From an uncultured Lachnospiraceae bacterium (GTDB lineage: Bacteria > Bacillota > Clostridia > Lachnospirales > Lachnospiraceae), in contig CAKRWT010000015.1 in assembly GCA_934418125.1 (NCBI GenBank), positions 1-60,208 of the forward strand: DNA of 60,208 nt. The letters run 5' to 3'. A program made the position numbers and the translations under genes. How positions within the stretch are numbered: the first letter of the stretch is position 1; the number at the start of each line of letters is the position of its first letter. The notes under the pieces are model-generated. The model did no database searches, was not told the origin of the DNA, and saw only the letters and a program-made list of their open reading frames with translations. Below are positions 1 through 8,751 of this stretch, in pieces.

Positions 1-83
1 GGTTGCATTACTGTTTATTTGTCAAGGTTCTTTCTGTTTCACTCTGTCGCTGTTGTGTGGTGTGTACCGCAGCGACAGTTAGT

Positions 84-112
84 ATCTTATCATTATGACT
101 TTATATTGTCAA
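84..112 (-). promoter_or_regulatory. strong sigma-A promoter pointing out of the left edge
   Basis: On the minus strand a perfect -35 TTGACA (107-112) is followed after exactly 17 nt by -10 TAAGAT (84-89). Upstream (113-145) are A and T tracts like an UP element. Downstream is a GC-rich hairpin with 9-bp arms (CTGTCGCTG/CAGCGACAG, about 46-77) and a second TTGACA near the window start. The combination resembles a stable-RNA (rrn) promoter and leader, so an rRNA or tRNA operon may lie just left of the window. The promoter is seen; what it transcribes is inferred. Confidence 0.7.
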
Positions 113-165
113 CACTTTTTTCAAAAAAAATCAAAAACTTTTTTTGTTCTTTTTTCAACGCCTTT

Positions 166-555
166 TTATATCACATAAATGCCCATAAAATCAAGCATCC
201 TGTAAAGGACATATGCCAGCAGAAATGCCTCTGCTAACCCAAGTACTGCTCCACAAACTCGATTTACCCCTCCGATAACAGACACATTTCCCAAGGCAAG
301 GATAGGACGAAATATCAGGTTGCAGATTTTATAAACAATCCCCAGGGCAATCAATGCAGCCATACAGACAATCAGCGTACTGGTTGCCTGCGCAAGTACG
401 CTGCTGACTGCCAGAAACACAAGGGCTACACATACCAGGGACACGATACCGGAAAGAATTGTTACCACTTCCTGCAATATTCCATTCCGAAATCCTTTCT
501 TTACTCTCCATACCGCCAGCAGGAATATTACCAGCGCAAACAGAAACTTTGTCAT
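166..555 (-). CDS. CvpA family membrane protein
   Basis: 129 residues with four predicted hydrophobic segments. It has the CvpA layout: a charged KKGFRNGILQE turn after the first helix and a GGVNRVCGAVLGL motif before the last. CvpA-type proteins are inner-membrane proteins originally linked to colicin V export and more recently to envelope homeostasis; their molecular activity is unknown. It is the last gene of a three-gene minus-strand operon, starting 19 nt after the beta-propeller-like gene. The association with a LysM protein favours an envelope role here. Family assignment is good, function open. Confidence 0.75.
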   Translation of the reverse strand: MTKFLFALVIFLLAVWRVKKGFRNGILQEVVTILSGIVSLVCVALVFLAVSSVLAQATSTLIVCMAALIALGIVYKICNLIFRPILALGNVSVIGGVNRVCGAVLGLAEAFLLAYVLYRMLDFMGIYVI

Positions 556-574
556 GCTGTTCTCATCTTTCTTT

Positions 575-1777
575 CTATTTTAATTCAATCGTATCTATTG
601 AATCCGGTGTTACCACCATATACCGGTATCCTGATGACAGGGGTATCAAGGTTAAAGCTGATTTGTTAAAGTTACCTGCATATTTCTGCACACCATTACT
701 GTTGTAAATAAAACAGATCGTTTCATTATAAATGATAATCTGGTCATTATGGAATACTATATCCGTGTACTCAATATCAAACTCTATCGTCTGGACCAGT
801 TGTCCCGCTTTATTATACACATCCATCCGGTATCTGTTACCGCTTTCTGTACTGTTAAACACAAGCCCTATGTATTCCTCGCCGTAATATACACTCTGGA
901 TATCATCGCTTACGAGATTTTCCGCAATACTGACCGGTTTCTGCGCTCCACTGTAAAACATAATCCGGTCATCGGATACTGCAATTGCTGTTTTATTATC
1001 CAGGAATCTGGTAAAAGGCACTACCGTATCCAGATAATCATATCCACTGACATAATTATCTGTACTGTTTTGTCCCACCGCGCCAAAATTATAAAAGGCT
1101 ACACTGGACTTCATCTGTCCACTGTCTACATATAAGTAAGAAACGCATATCAACTGTCCGTTGGGTGAAATAGATACACTGACCGGATAACCGCTTTCAC
1201 TCATCGTTGTCCGGAAATGAACCAGTTCATTTCCCTGTGCATCATATAAGTAAATCAGCGTTACCTCTTTATCATCCAGCACCACTGCAATGACACCATT
1301 TGCTGCCACACTAAAATCCCTTACCGGCTTCGTTGTGGTTATGTTTCCCATAGAGCCGGAAGTATTCATAATATAAATATTTCTTCCATTATAATCACCA
1401 ATGGCAACTACGTTCTGGCACATATCGATAATCGGATTCTGCATTTCATAGGTTTCATTCCATACCGCATTGCCCTTAGCATCCATACAGCTTGCCCCAT
1501 CTTTACTGTAAGAAAGAAGATAACCGGCTAAAGGCATCAGTTTTTTATCAGGCGTAATGGTCGTTTCAATCGAGGATACTATGGTGTTCTCTGTGTAGAT
1601 TCTATTTTTCCACTGTACATAAACTCCTGCCGTTACTGCTGCAATGAGAATCATTATCAAAGTCATCCGGTAAAAAATAGTGAACTTATGGCTTTTTATC
1701 TTTTCCCGATAGCTGATTCTGGGTTTACTCTCTTTTTCTTCCCTGTTCCTTTTCAGATGTTCCCTGATGCTCGGCAT
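575..1777 (-). CDS. membrane-anchored beta-propeller-like protein (DUF5711 type)
   Basis: About 400 residues. A basic cytoplasmic N-terminus is followed by one membrane helix (about residues 35-57) and a large extracytoplasmic region. That region has repeated hydrophobic beta-strand blades ending in short polar turns (for example YLYDAQGNELVHF and FYSGAQKPV), like a WD40/PQQ-type propeller. I believe this is the DUF5711 family of clostridia; no activity is known. The start is placed at the Met at 1777, preceded by GGAGAGGAAAG, rather than at the longer reading frame's start at 1849, which lacks a clear site. It lies between the LysM gene and cvpA in one operon. It probably acts at the cell envelope, perhaps as a scaffold or sensor (inference). 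Confidence 0.65.
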   Translation of the reverse strand: MPSIREHLKRNREEKESKPRISYREKIKSHKFTIFYRMTLIMILIAAVTAGVYVQWKNRIYTENTIVSSIETTITPDKKLMPLAGYLLSYSKDGASCMDAKGNAVWNETYEMQNPIIDMCQNVVAIGDYNGRNIYIMNTSGSMGNITTTKPVRDFSVAANGVIAVVLDDKEVTLIYLYDAQGNELVHFRTTMSESGYPVSVSISPNGQLICVSYLYVDSGQMKSSVAFYNFGAVGQNSTDNYVSGYDYLDTVVPFTRFLDNKTAIAVSDDRIMFYSGAQKPVSIAENLVSDDIQSVYYGEEYIGLVFNSTESGNRYRMDVYNKAGQLVQTIEFDIEYTDIVFHNDQIIIYNETICFIYNSNGVQKYAGNFNKSALTLIPLSSGYRYMVVTPDSIDTIELK

Positions 1778-1855
1778 ATAACTTTCCTCTCCGCTTTGTT
1801 TGTCGTTTTCTAAACACAATCTTCTAAGACTTTGTTTATTGTACCACACATTTCC

Positions 1856-2977
1856 CTAAGGAAGTATTATTTTTTGTCCATAGCTGATATTGTCAGGATT
1901 CTCAATCTGATTCAACTCACATATTTGCTGTACCTTGGAAATATCTCCGTAGATTTCCCGGCTGATAGTATAAAGTGTGTCTCCTTTTTCCACTTCATAA
2001 TACCTTGTCACATTTCTGGAAAGCGCCTGTTCTGTTTCCGTTCCATCCGGCTGTGCTGTTTCCGTTTCTTTTTCCACGTCTTCGCCGGTTCCTGCCATAT
2101 CTGTCATTTCTTTTTCATCCGTCTGTGCTGCTTGCATTTCCGGCTCAGTCCCATCACTACTCTGCATCATTTCCACTCCGTCTGCCTGCGTATCCGCATC
2201 CTCATTACTTTTTCCTGCCACCTGCTCTGTTTCTGTTTTTTCTTCTGCAGTGTTCTGATACCCCCTTTGTTTTTCTTCATTTTCCATGACAAAGAAAACC
2301 TCCTTGGCATTCTGAATCAGATCCCCCATTTTTCCATAACTGTCCACAGATACAATCACAATGGCCGTCAGGAGTAGGAAAATAGCACACAATTGCAGGG
2401 AAATAAGTCTCGGCATGTGTTCCTTTTCCCGTCCGTCAGCCGCAGCCTGCGCTGCCTCCATACATTTTTCCAGTCCACCCCTTCTTTTGGCACCTTTTGC
2501 CTGTGTTATTTCAGGTCTTAACTCTGTTTCTGCCCATTTATCCAATTCTGCCAGTTCATCTGATTCCACTACCCTTACACTTGCCTGACCGCGCCCGGTA
2601 TCGCTCTGCCCACGCTTTTCATCAATCATATAATTCTGCATTTCTTCATTGGTCTGATAGAAAATGTCATATCCTTGCACCCGATAGCGTTCTCCCGCTT
2701 CCTGTACGAAGAAAAAAGCTCCTGCCTGGGTAAAGCTCCAGGAAATTTCCTGTAACAACTGATATTTTGCAAATTCGGGTATGGATTCATTTTTTCCCGC
2801 TCCGTAAATCAGATAAATCTGTTCTTCCTTCTTGCCATAGAAGAATATGGTTCCTGTCTCCATCCGCTGTGCCCGATATTTCAAATAGGATACAACATAG
2901 TCTTCCACATAGAGCTTGTATTTTTCTTCTTTTTTTCCTTTGTGAACGATAATAGAAGGTATCTTCAACTCATTCAC
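1856..2977 (-). CDS. LysM-domain membrane protein
   Basis: 373 residues with three parts. The N-terminal domain of about 130 residues is of unknown fold. After a linker comes one membrane helix (about residues 190-210) and an acidic Glu/Thr/Asp-rich low-complexity stalk. The C-terminal LysM repeat is about 45 residues (YYEVEKGDTLYTISREIYGD ... NPDNISYGQKIILP). LysM binds peptidoglycan N-acetylglucosamine, so the C-terminus should reach into the wall with the N-terminal domain in the cytoplasm. Translation starts with GTG at 2977, preceded by AGGAGAAGCAGC. First gene of the operon with the DUF5711-like protein and CvpA. A link between a cytoplasmic partner and the wall is plausible but inferred. 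Confidence 0.75.
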   Translation of the reverse strand: MNELKIPSIIVHKGKKEEKYKLYVEDYVVSYLKYRAQRMETGTIFFYGKKEEQIYLIYGAGKNESIPEFAKYQLLQEISWSFTQAGAFFFVQEAGERYRVQGYDIFYQTNEEMQNYMIDEKRGQSDTGRGQASVRVVESDELAELDKWAETELRPEITQAKGAKRRGGLEKCMEAAQAAADGREKEHMPRLISLQLCAIFLLLTAIVIVSVDSYGKMGDLIQNAKEVFFVMENEEKQRGYQNTAEEKTETEQVAGKSNEDADTQADGVEMMQSSDGTEPEMQAAQTDEKEMTDMAGTGEDVEKETETAQPDGTETEQALSRNVTRYYEVEKGDTLYTISREIYGDISKVQQICELNQIENPDNISYGQKIILP

Positions 2978-3080
2978 GCTGCTTCTCCTCTCCTTTTTTC
3001 TCTACCATAGCATATCCCCTCTAAGAAAAATGCCACATTTTGTCTTCCCACTATCTATAAGCTCTTTTTATCGTATAAAA

Positions 3081-3130
3081 AAGTCTGCTCCGGCGAGCAG
3101 ACTTGCAAGAATTTTCTTCAAAAATTCTTG
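3081..3130 (-). repeat. paired perfect hairpins; minus-strand terminator
   Basis: Two adjacent perfect inverted repeats. AAGTCTGCTC/GAGCAGACTT (3081-3090/3095-3104) has a CGGC loop, and CAAGAATTTT/AAAATTCTTG (3106-3115/3121-3130) has a 5-nt loop. Read on the minus strand, the first is followed by TTTTTTAT and looks like a rho-independent terminator. The block lies downstream of galM and of another terminator. My recollection is that similar hairpin pairs recur between genes in Lachnospiraceae, which suggests a dispersed element; this was not tested. Confidence 0.6.
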
Positions 3131-3171
3131 TTGGCGTCCCACCACATACGAGCAATTTCCTATCCCATAAA

Positions 3172-3210
3172 AAAAGAAGAGGAGAACAGACTCTGCCATT
3201 CTCCTCCTGT
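3172..3210. terminator. bidirectional terminator after galM
   Basis: GAGGAGAA (3179-3186) pairs with TTCTCCTC (3199-3206) across a 12-nt loop. The minus strand continues with a TTCTTTTTTT tract, and the plus strand with CTGTTTTTCTC. It ends the galM transcript 38 nt past the stop codon. Confidence 0.75.
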
Positions 3211-3243
3211 TTTTCTCTTGTTTTTTTGGTTGTGATACAAATA

Positions 3244-4284
3244 TTATACAAACTGATATATGGTTACGGATTCATAGTCCTTTCCCGGCTCAAACACTGC
3301 CTGTGGGAAGTTCGGATGATGAATGTTGTCCGGATAGTACTGTGTCTCCAGGCAGAAACCTTTTCTCGCTCCGTAAGAAGCCCCATCCTTGCCTGCTCCC
3401 TCTGCGATACAGTTACCCGCATAGAACTGCACTCCCGGAAGGTTGGTAAATACTTTCATCTTTCTGCCGGATTTCGGATCCTGCGCCTCTGCAATTTCTT
3501 TTAAAGTACCATCGGCACCATCAATGACGAAATTATGGTCATATCCCTGCACCAGTTTTAACTGCTCAAAGTCTTCATTGATATCCTGTCCAATCGGTTT
3601 TGCACTGGTAAAGTCCATTGGAGTTCCTGCTACAGGCGCAATCTCTCCTGTCGGAATTGCCCCTGCCACGACAGGCGTATAATGGGATGCATTAAGCTTC
3701 AGGATATGGTCTTCAATCCTGCCAGACTTATGTCCTGCCAGATTGAAATAGCTGTGGTTTGTCATATTGATAATAGTCTTTGCATCTGTCGTAACATGGT
3801 AAGTCAGCTTTAAAGCATTATCCTCTGACAGACTGTAAGTCATGGTAATTTTCTTATTTCCCGGGAATCCCATCTCTCCGTCTTTTGCCTCCAGGGTAAG
3901 GGTAAGACTGTTTTCTCCCTCCTGAACATCCCAGACTCTCTTATGATAGCCCTCTTCCATATGGCTGTGTAAATTGTTTACTCCATCATTCGCATCAATT
4001 TGATAGGATTTTCCGTCAATTTCAAACGCTGCATTGGCAATGCGGTTTGCACTTGGTCCAATGGTCGCACCAAAGAAACTGCCATTTACATAGTAGTCTT
4101 CTAATTTGTCATATCCCAGGACAACATCTTCCACCTTGCCATCCTTGTCCGGCACTAACAGGCTGATTAGGTTTGCACCATAATTGATAATCTTAGCCTG
4201 TACCCCATTTCCATTGCTGAGAGTGTATACTGATACCTCTTTTCCACATTTTGTAGTTCCGAATTTTTCTTTCACAACGCTCAT
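3244..4284 (-). CDS. galM: aldose 1-epimerase (mutarotase)
   Basis: 346 residues, the usual length. Interconverts alpha and beta anomers of aldoses such as galactose and glucose in the cytoplasm, feeding the Leloir pathway. Family marks are the NHSYFNLAGH block (catalytic His near residue 175), the GYDHNF block and the C-terminal GFCLETQYYPD block with the catalytic Glu. Preceded by GGGAGG 8 nt before ATG. Monocistronic: recR ends upstream and terminators follow. No galactose genes adjoin it, but the window's arabinose genes and GH27 enzyme give sugar context. Confidence 0.93.
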   Translation of the reverse strand: MSVVKEKFGTTKCGKEVSVYTLSNGNGVQAKIINYGANLISLLVPDKDGKVEDVVLGYDKLEDYYVNGSFFGATIGPSANRIANAAFEIDGKSYQIDANDGVNNLHSHMEEGYHKRVWDVQEGENSLTLTLEAKDGEMGFPGNKKITMTYSLSEDNALKLTYHVTTDAKTIINMTNHSYFNLAGHKSGRIEDHILKLNASHYTPVVAGAIPTGEIAPVAGTPMDFTSAKPIGQDINEDFEQLKLVQGYDHNFVIDGADGTLKEIAEAQDPKSGRKMKVFTNLPGVQFYAGNCIAEGAGKDGASYGARKGFCLETQYYPDNIHHPNFPQAVFEPGKDYESVTIYQFV

Positions 4285-4318
4285 TTTCTAACCTCCCTCT
4301 CTGTTATGCATTCGCTTC

Positions 4319-4915
4319 TTATATTTCGGTTCTGCCTTCCAAGGCACGAAGCAATGTTACCTCATCAATATATTCCAAATCGCCCCCCACCGGTACACCA
4401 CTGGCAATTCTGGTTACCTTAATACCGGTTGGTTTAATAAGCTTGCTTATATACATTGCTGTAGTTTCCCCTTCCAGGCTGGAATTGGTTGCAATGATAA
4501 CCTCTGACACATCGCCTTCTAACCGCTGCATCAGTTCTTTGAGTTTAATATCTCCCGGCCCAATCCCCAGCATGGGAGAAATAGCTCCGTGAAGCACATG
4601 ATAAACACCGGTATATTTTCCGGTTTTCTCATAAGCTGCCAGGTCTCTGGTATTTTCCACTACCATAATCGTAGAATGATCCCGGCTTATGTTGGCACAA
4701 ACCGGGCAGATTTCCTGATCCGTCAGGGTATAACACTCCTTACAGTAGCGGACATTTTCCTTTGCCTCTACAATCGTCTTTGCCAGCCGTTCCACCTTTG
4801 CTTTTGGCATATTGATGAGATGAAAAGCCAGCCGTTGTGCCGACTTGGAGCCAATTCCCGGCAGTCCTGCCAATTCTTCTATTAACTTATTGATATGTCC
4901 ACTATATAAATCCAT
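4319..4915 (-). CDS. recR: recombination mediator protein RecR
   Basis: 198 residues, the standard length. RecR works with RecO (and RecF) to load RecA on gapped DNA. Visible are the N-terminal helix-hairpin-helix ([16 protein letters not shown]), the C4 zinc finger ([16 protein letters not shown], about residues 57-72) and the Toprim domain with VVENTRD and [10 protein letters not shown]. The start overlaps the last base of ybaB, and dnaX lies upstream: the classical dnaX-ybaB-recR cluster, probably translationally coupled. Confidence 0.96.
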   Translation of the reverse strand: MDLYSGHINKLIEELAGLPGIGSKSAQRLAFHLINMPKAKVERLAKTIVEAKENVRYCKECYTLTDQEICPVCANISRDHSTIMVVENTRDLAAYEKTGKYTGVYHVLHGAISPMLGIGPGDIKLKELMQRLEGDVSEVIIATNSSLEGETTAMYISKLIKPTGIKVTRIASGVPVGGDLEYIDEVTLLRALEGRTEI

Positions 4916-5262
4916 TAGAATGGAAAGCCCCCACCTAATCCACCTGTCATCTTATTCATCACTGCCGCACTGGCTTCATCCGCCATCCGGAGTGCCTCAT
5001 TGACTGCTGCCATAACCAAATCTTCCAGCATTTCAATATCATCCGGGTCTACAACCTCTTCTGCCAGCTTTACCTTGGTAATTTCCTTCTTACCAGTTAC
5101 TGTAACCTCTACTGCACCACCTCCGGCTTTGGCTACGAACTCTTTTTCCTCCAGTTCTTTCTGGCTTTCTTCCATCTGACGCTGCATTCTCTGCGCCTGT
5201 TTCATTAAATTGTTCATGTTACCAGGCATACCTCCACCCGGGAATCCTCCACGTTTTGCCAT
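4915..5262 (-). CDS. YbaB/EbfC family nucleoid-associated protein
   Basis: 115 residues. Small dimeric DNA-binding protein with a Gly/Met-rich N-terminus ([20 protein letters not shown]), a central amphipathic helix and the conserved core [16 protein letters not shown] and [19 protein letters not shown]. It lies between dnaX and recR, 15 nt after dnaX and overlapping recR by one base (TAATG). Homologues bind and bend DNA; the exact role in recombination is unsettled. Confidence 0.93.
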   Translation of the reverse strand: MAKRGGFPGGGMPGNMNNLMKQAQRMQRQMEESQKELEEKEFVAKAGGGAVEVTVTGKKEITKVKLAEEVVDPDDIEMLEDLVMAAVNEALRMADEASAAVMNKMTGGLGGGFPF

Positions 5263-5277
5263 GTCTTTTCTCCTTTT

Positions 5278-6852
5278 CTATTCCTCTTCCTCGATATCCA
5301 TATGGATAATCTGGGATAAATCTACATAATTCTGTGCAAACACTGCCTGACTCTGTACACTCTGGATGGTCACGTCGATTTCTTTTCCGACAGCCTCTGC
5401 CAGAGTCTGTTCCAACAGCTGTTTGTGTCCTTCCTGTTTCAGAAAATAATCGGATGCAAGTCCGTCCTCCACTACCACCAGCAGTTTATTGTCCCCGCCC
5501 AGACTGAGTCTGGCCTCTCTCAGATACTGCTTCATGGGCATGGACGTCCCCGCCACAATATTCTGCCATTTTTCTACTACTTCCTGGACATCACCCGGAA
5601 TGGCTTTGGGTAACGGCGGTCTTTCCTTTACCGGAACCTGTGCCATTTCTCCCGTGCCATAATGACCAGGATTTCCACCTGCCGGTGCAATCGCTATCCC
5701 ATTCTCGATTTTTTCTTCCAGTACCCGCACCCGTTCCAGGACAGACTGGTAATCCTTTTCCATATCCGGCCTGCACAGCTTGATAAGGGCTATTTCGATT
5801 AAAATACGCTTCTGCGCCGCATACCGGATTTGTCCGGACAGTTCTGAAAAAATGCGGATATAGCGCATAATAGAATCCGTCTGTGCCATTACCGCTTCTT
5901 CCTTGAGGCGTTCCAGATTGTCGCTGGAAACATCAATTACATCTTCAATATCATCAGAAGACTTCAGCAGCAACAGATTACGCAGATACCAGGTAAAGTC
6001 TGTTACAAACTGGGTCAGCTCCCGTCCCTGCATAACGATTTCCTCCAGCAGGGAAATACAGCCTGTTACTTCCTGTTCCAGTACGTATCGCAATAGTCTG
6101 CTGAACACCTCTGTGTCCACTGCTCCCAATACATTTAATACTTTATCATAGGTTAATTCCTGTCCAAAATGAAAGGCAATACACTGGTCTAACAGGCTCA
6201 GTGCATCTCGCATGGAGCCATCTGCTGTTTTTGCTACATAGCGAAGCGCCTTTTCCTCTACCTGAATCTGTTCTGTCTCCATCAGTTCCTGTAATCTGGC
6301 GGTAATGGTATCTATCGTAATTCTTCTGAAATCATAGCGTTGACACCGGGACAGAATCGTAATAGGAATCTTATGCACTTCTGTTGTCGCCAATATAAAA
6401 ATAACATAAGACGGAGGTTCTTCTAACGTTTTTAAAAGTGCGTTAAACGCTCCTATGGACAACATGTGAACCTCGTCTATGATATATACCTTATATTTGC
6501 CTTCTGCCGGAGAATAGGACACCTCATCCACAATCTCACGGATATTATCTACACCATTGTTGGAAGCCGCATCAATCTCAATCACATTCATGCTTGTCCC
6601 TGCTGCAATCGCTTTGCAGGCAGGACATTCCCCGCAGGGACTTCCATCTACCGGATGTTCACAGTTGACTGCCTTTGCAAAAATCTTGGCAATGGTTGTC
6701 TTACCGGTTCCTCTTGTTCCACAAAACAGATAAGCGTGTCCGATACGGTCTGCCTTAATCTGGTTTTTGAGGGTTGTTACAATATGCTCCTGACCCTTGA
6801 CATCTTCAAAACAGTCCGGGCGGAACTTTCGATATAATGCTGTATATGACAT
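5278..6852 (-). CDS. dnaX: DNA polymerase III subunit gamma/tau
   Basis: 524 residues. Clamp-loader AAA+ ATPase of the replicative polymerase. Walker A GTRGTGKTT (about residues 45-53), a zinc module with four cysteines (CEHPVDGSPCGECPAC), Walker B/sensor IIDEVHML, and the SRC finger ILSRCQRYDF. The tau-specific C-terminus is short and has a Pro/Gly-rich linker. No obvious programmed frameshift was noticed. First gene of dnaX-ybaB-recR; the phosphofructokinase gene ends 22 nt upstream. Confidence 0.96.
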   Translation of the reverse strand: MSYTALYRKFRPDCFEDVKGQEHIVTTLKNQIKADRIGHAYLFCGTRGTGKTTIAKIFAKAVNCEHPVDGSPCGECPACKAIAAGTSMNVIEIDAASNNGVDNIREIVDEVSYSPAEGKYKVYIIDEVHMLSIGAFNALLKTLEEPPSYVIFILATTEVHKIPITILSRCQRYDFRRITIDTITARLQELMETEQIQVEEKALRYVAKTADGSMRDALSLLDQCIAFHFGQELTYDKVLNVLGAVDTEVFSRLLRYVLEQEVTGCISLLEEIVMQGRELTQFVTDFTWYLRNLLLLKSSDDIEDVIDVSSDNLERLKEEAVMAQTDSIMRYIRIFSELSGQIRYAAQKRILIEIALIKLCRPDMEKDYQSVLERVRVLEEKIENGIAIAPAGGNPGHYGTGEMAQVPVKERPPLPKAIPGDVQEVVEKWQNIVAGTSMPMKQYLREARLSLGGDNKLLVVVEDGLASDYFLKQEGHKQLLEQTLAEAVGKEIDVTIQSVQSQAVFAQNYVDLSQIIHMDIEEEE

Positions 6853-6874
6853 ATATTACTCCCAGTCAGGAACC

Positions 6875-7948
6875 CTAGTCGCCAAAGCTGATACCTACCA
6901 TCTTAGCTTCCTGCACAATGGTCGCATCTGGCGATACCATTTTCAGCTTTCCAGCTACCTCTTCCAGGGGTACTCTGACAATCTCTCTGTTTTTATAGCC
7001 AACCATGAAGCCATATTCTCCCTGCAAAATCAATTTGCCGGCTTCTGCGCCAAGTCTTGTGGCAAATACACGATCATAAGGGCATGGGCTGCCGCCGCGC
7101 TGAGTATGTCCCGGCACCGTTACGCGTACCTCTTTTCCGGTCTGCTTCTGAATCTTATCTGCAATCTCATAGGAAACCGAAGGATACGGATAATTCTTCA
7201 GCTTCTCTTTATACTCTTTCTTGGACAGCTTGGCATCCTCTTTCGAAATAGCTCCCTCTGCTACTGCCATAATAGTAAAGCGGGAACCCCTTTCTGCCCT
7301 GTCTTCAATCGCTTTGATTACTTTATCAATATCATAGGGAATCTCAGGAATCAGAATAATATCTGCACCGCCGGCAATTCCTGCATTCAGGGTAAGCCAT
7401 CCTACCTTATGTCCCATTACTTCCACAATAAAGATTCGTCCATGGGAAGAAGCCGTTGTGTGGATACAGTCGATACAGGATGTTGCGATATTTACTGCAC
7501 TCTGAAAGCCAAAGGTCATATCCGTTCCCCATAAATCGTTGTCGATGGTCTTGGGTAAAGTAATGACATTTAACCCTTCTTCGCGAAGCAGATTCGCCGT
7601 CTTATGGGTTCCGTTACCTCCCAGGATAACCAGACAGTCCAGCTTCAGCTTATAGTAGTTCTGCTTCATTGCCTCTACTTTATCCAGTCCATTCTCATCC
7701 GGCTCCCGCATCAGTTTAAAAGGAGTTCTGCTGCTGCCAAGAATCGTGCCGCCCTTAGTCAGAATACCCGTAAAATCATTTCCGGTAAGCATTCGGAAAT
7801 CTCCATAAATAAGCCCCTTATATCCATCTAAAAATCCATAGATTTCCACATCCTCACCACTGCAGGATAAACATTTTACTACGCCGCGCATTGCCGCATT
7901 CAATGCCTGGCAATCACCGCCACTGGTCAACATACCAATTCTTTTCAT
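6875..7948 (-). CDS. 6-phosphofructokinase (mixed-substrate PFK group III type)
   Basis: 357 residues, longer than the 320-residue classical ATP-PFK. Phosphorylates fructose-6-phosphate in glycolysis. Motifs: MLTSGGDCQALNAAMRG, GSSRTPF, LGGNGTHKTA, PKTIDND, MGHKVGWLTL and PGHTQRGGSP. At the two known donor-specificity positions it has Gly (GGNGT) and Lys (PKTIDND). PPi enzymes usually have Asp and Lys there, bacterial ATP-PFK Gly and Gly, so ATP is the likelier donor (inference). Two ATGs are tandem at 7951 and 7948; the second sits better behind AAGGAGGAAGC. Confidence 0.88.
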   Translation of the reverse strand: MKRIGMLTSGGDCQALNAAMRGVVKCLSCSGEDVEIYGFLDGYKGLIYGDFRMLTGNDFTGILTKGGTILGSSRTPFKLMREPDENGLDKVEAMKQNYYKLKLDCLVILGGNGTHKTANLLREEGLNVITLPKTIDNDLWGTDMTFGFQSAVNIATSCIDCIHTTASSHGRIFIVEVMGHKVGWLTLNAGIAGGADIILIPEIPYDIDKVIKAIEDRAERGSRFTIMAVAEGAISKEDAKLSKKEYKEKLKNYPYPSVSYEIADKIQKQTGKEVRVTVPGHTQRGGSPCPYDRVFATRLGAEAGKLILQGEYGFMVGYKNREIVRVPLEEVAGKLKMVSPDATIVQEAKMVGISFGD

Positions 7949-8034
7949 CATGCTTCCTCCTTATTCTCTTTTCCTGTCCTGTTCTATCTATCAGACGCTC
8001 TGCAATCAATAAATTGCACCCTAACAATTATAGC

Positions 8035-8529
8035 TTATTTTTGCTGCCTTCTCAACAGCTTTTCCATCTTATTTCTGACACGGAGCTCCTTGAAAAAACT
8101 GGTCAGCATCTGGGTACACTCTTCTTCCAGCATTCCTCTTGTCACCTGCACCTGGTGATTAAACTGCGGCATCTCCAAAATATTCAGAATGGAGCCGCCA
8201 CAGCCGGCTTTAGGATTCATAGTGCCCATTACCACCCTGGTAATTCTCGCCTGTACGATAGCTCCCGCACACATCTGGCAGGGCTCCAGGGTCACATACA
8301 GGGTACAGTCTTCCAGACGCCAGTCCCCCATCTTCTTACTGGCTTTCCTGATTGCTGTAATTTCTGCATGGGACAATGTATTCTTGTCCGTATTCCTGCG
8401 ATTATAGCCTCTGCCTATTATTTTGTCCTGATAGACAATCACACAGCCAATGGGAACTTCCCCCAGTGCATACGCCTTCTTTGCCTGCCGGATTGCTTCT
8501 TTCATATACTTTTCATCCTGTGATGTCAT
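8035..8529 (-). CDS. tadA: tRNA-specific adenosine deaminase
   Basis: 164 residues. Converts A34 to inosine in the anticodon of tRNA-Arg(ACG). Zinc deaminase motif with HAE (HAEITAIRKASK) and PCQMCAGA, plus the N-terminal MKEAIRQAKKAYALGEVPIG block. TGGAGAAAAC precedes the ATG. It ends 84 nt before the phosphofructokinase gene and may share its transcript. Confidence 0.95.
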   Translation of the reverse strand: MTSQDEKYMKEAIRQAKKAYALGEVPIGCVIVYQDKIIGRGYNRRNTDKNTLSHAEITAIRKASKKMGDWRLEDCTLYVTLEPCQMCAGAIVQARITRVVMGTMNPKAGCGGSILNILEMPQFNHQVQVTRGMLEEECTQMLTSFFKELRVRNKMEKLLRRQQK

Positions 8530-8619
8530 GTTTTCTCCACTTTCTGTCAGGGCCTTTGTCAGAATCCAGCCCGCCTTTCCACTCTAATATAATTATCTTA
8601 ACATATTTTTGAAAAATAG

Positions 8620-8648
8620 TGGACATTCGCCGAAATTCAACTTATAAT
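8620..8648 (+). promoter_or_regulatory. promoter for tRNA-Ser and SRP RNA
   Basis: TGGACA (8620-8625), a 17-nt spacer, then a perfect TATAAT (8643-8648). The tRNA starts 12 nt after the -10 box. No terminator separates tRNA and SRP RNA, so both are probably transcribed from here and processed. Confidence 0.7.
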
Positions 8649-8659
8649 ACAGTTCATGT

Positions 8660-8745
8660 GGAGATGTATCGAAGTGGTCATAACGGGGCGCACTCGAAAT
8701 GCGTTAGCCCTCCGGGGCACATGGGTTCGAATCCCATCATCTCCG
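8660..8745 (+). tRNA. tRNA-Ser (anticodon CGA)
   Basis: 86 nt with a long variable arm, typical of a class II tRNA. Acceptor GGAGATG pairs with CATCTCC (8738-8744) and is followed by discriminator G. The anticodon stem GCGCA/TGCGT encloses loop CTCGAAA, giving anticodon CGA for serine codon UCG. The T-loop GGGTTCGAATCCC is perfect. The CCA end is not encoded. Confidence 0.96.
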
Positions 8746-8751
8746 TTAAAA

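Noticed and set aside
3051..3251. 66-residue frame over the galM downstream hairpins
   Set aside because: It runs through two terminators and perfect inverted repeats; better explained as non-coding.
6797..7534. 245-residue plus-strand frame
   Set aside because: Antisense to the well-supported phosphofructokinase and dnaX genes, no ribosome site, no domain.
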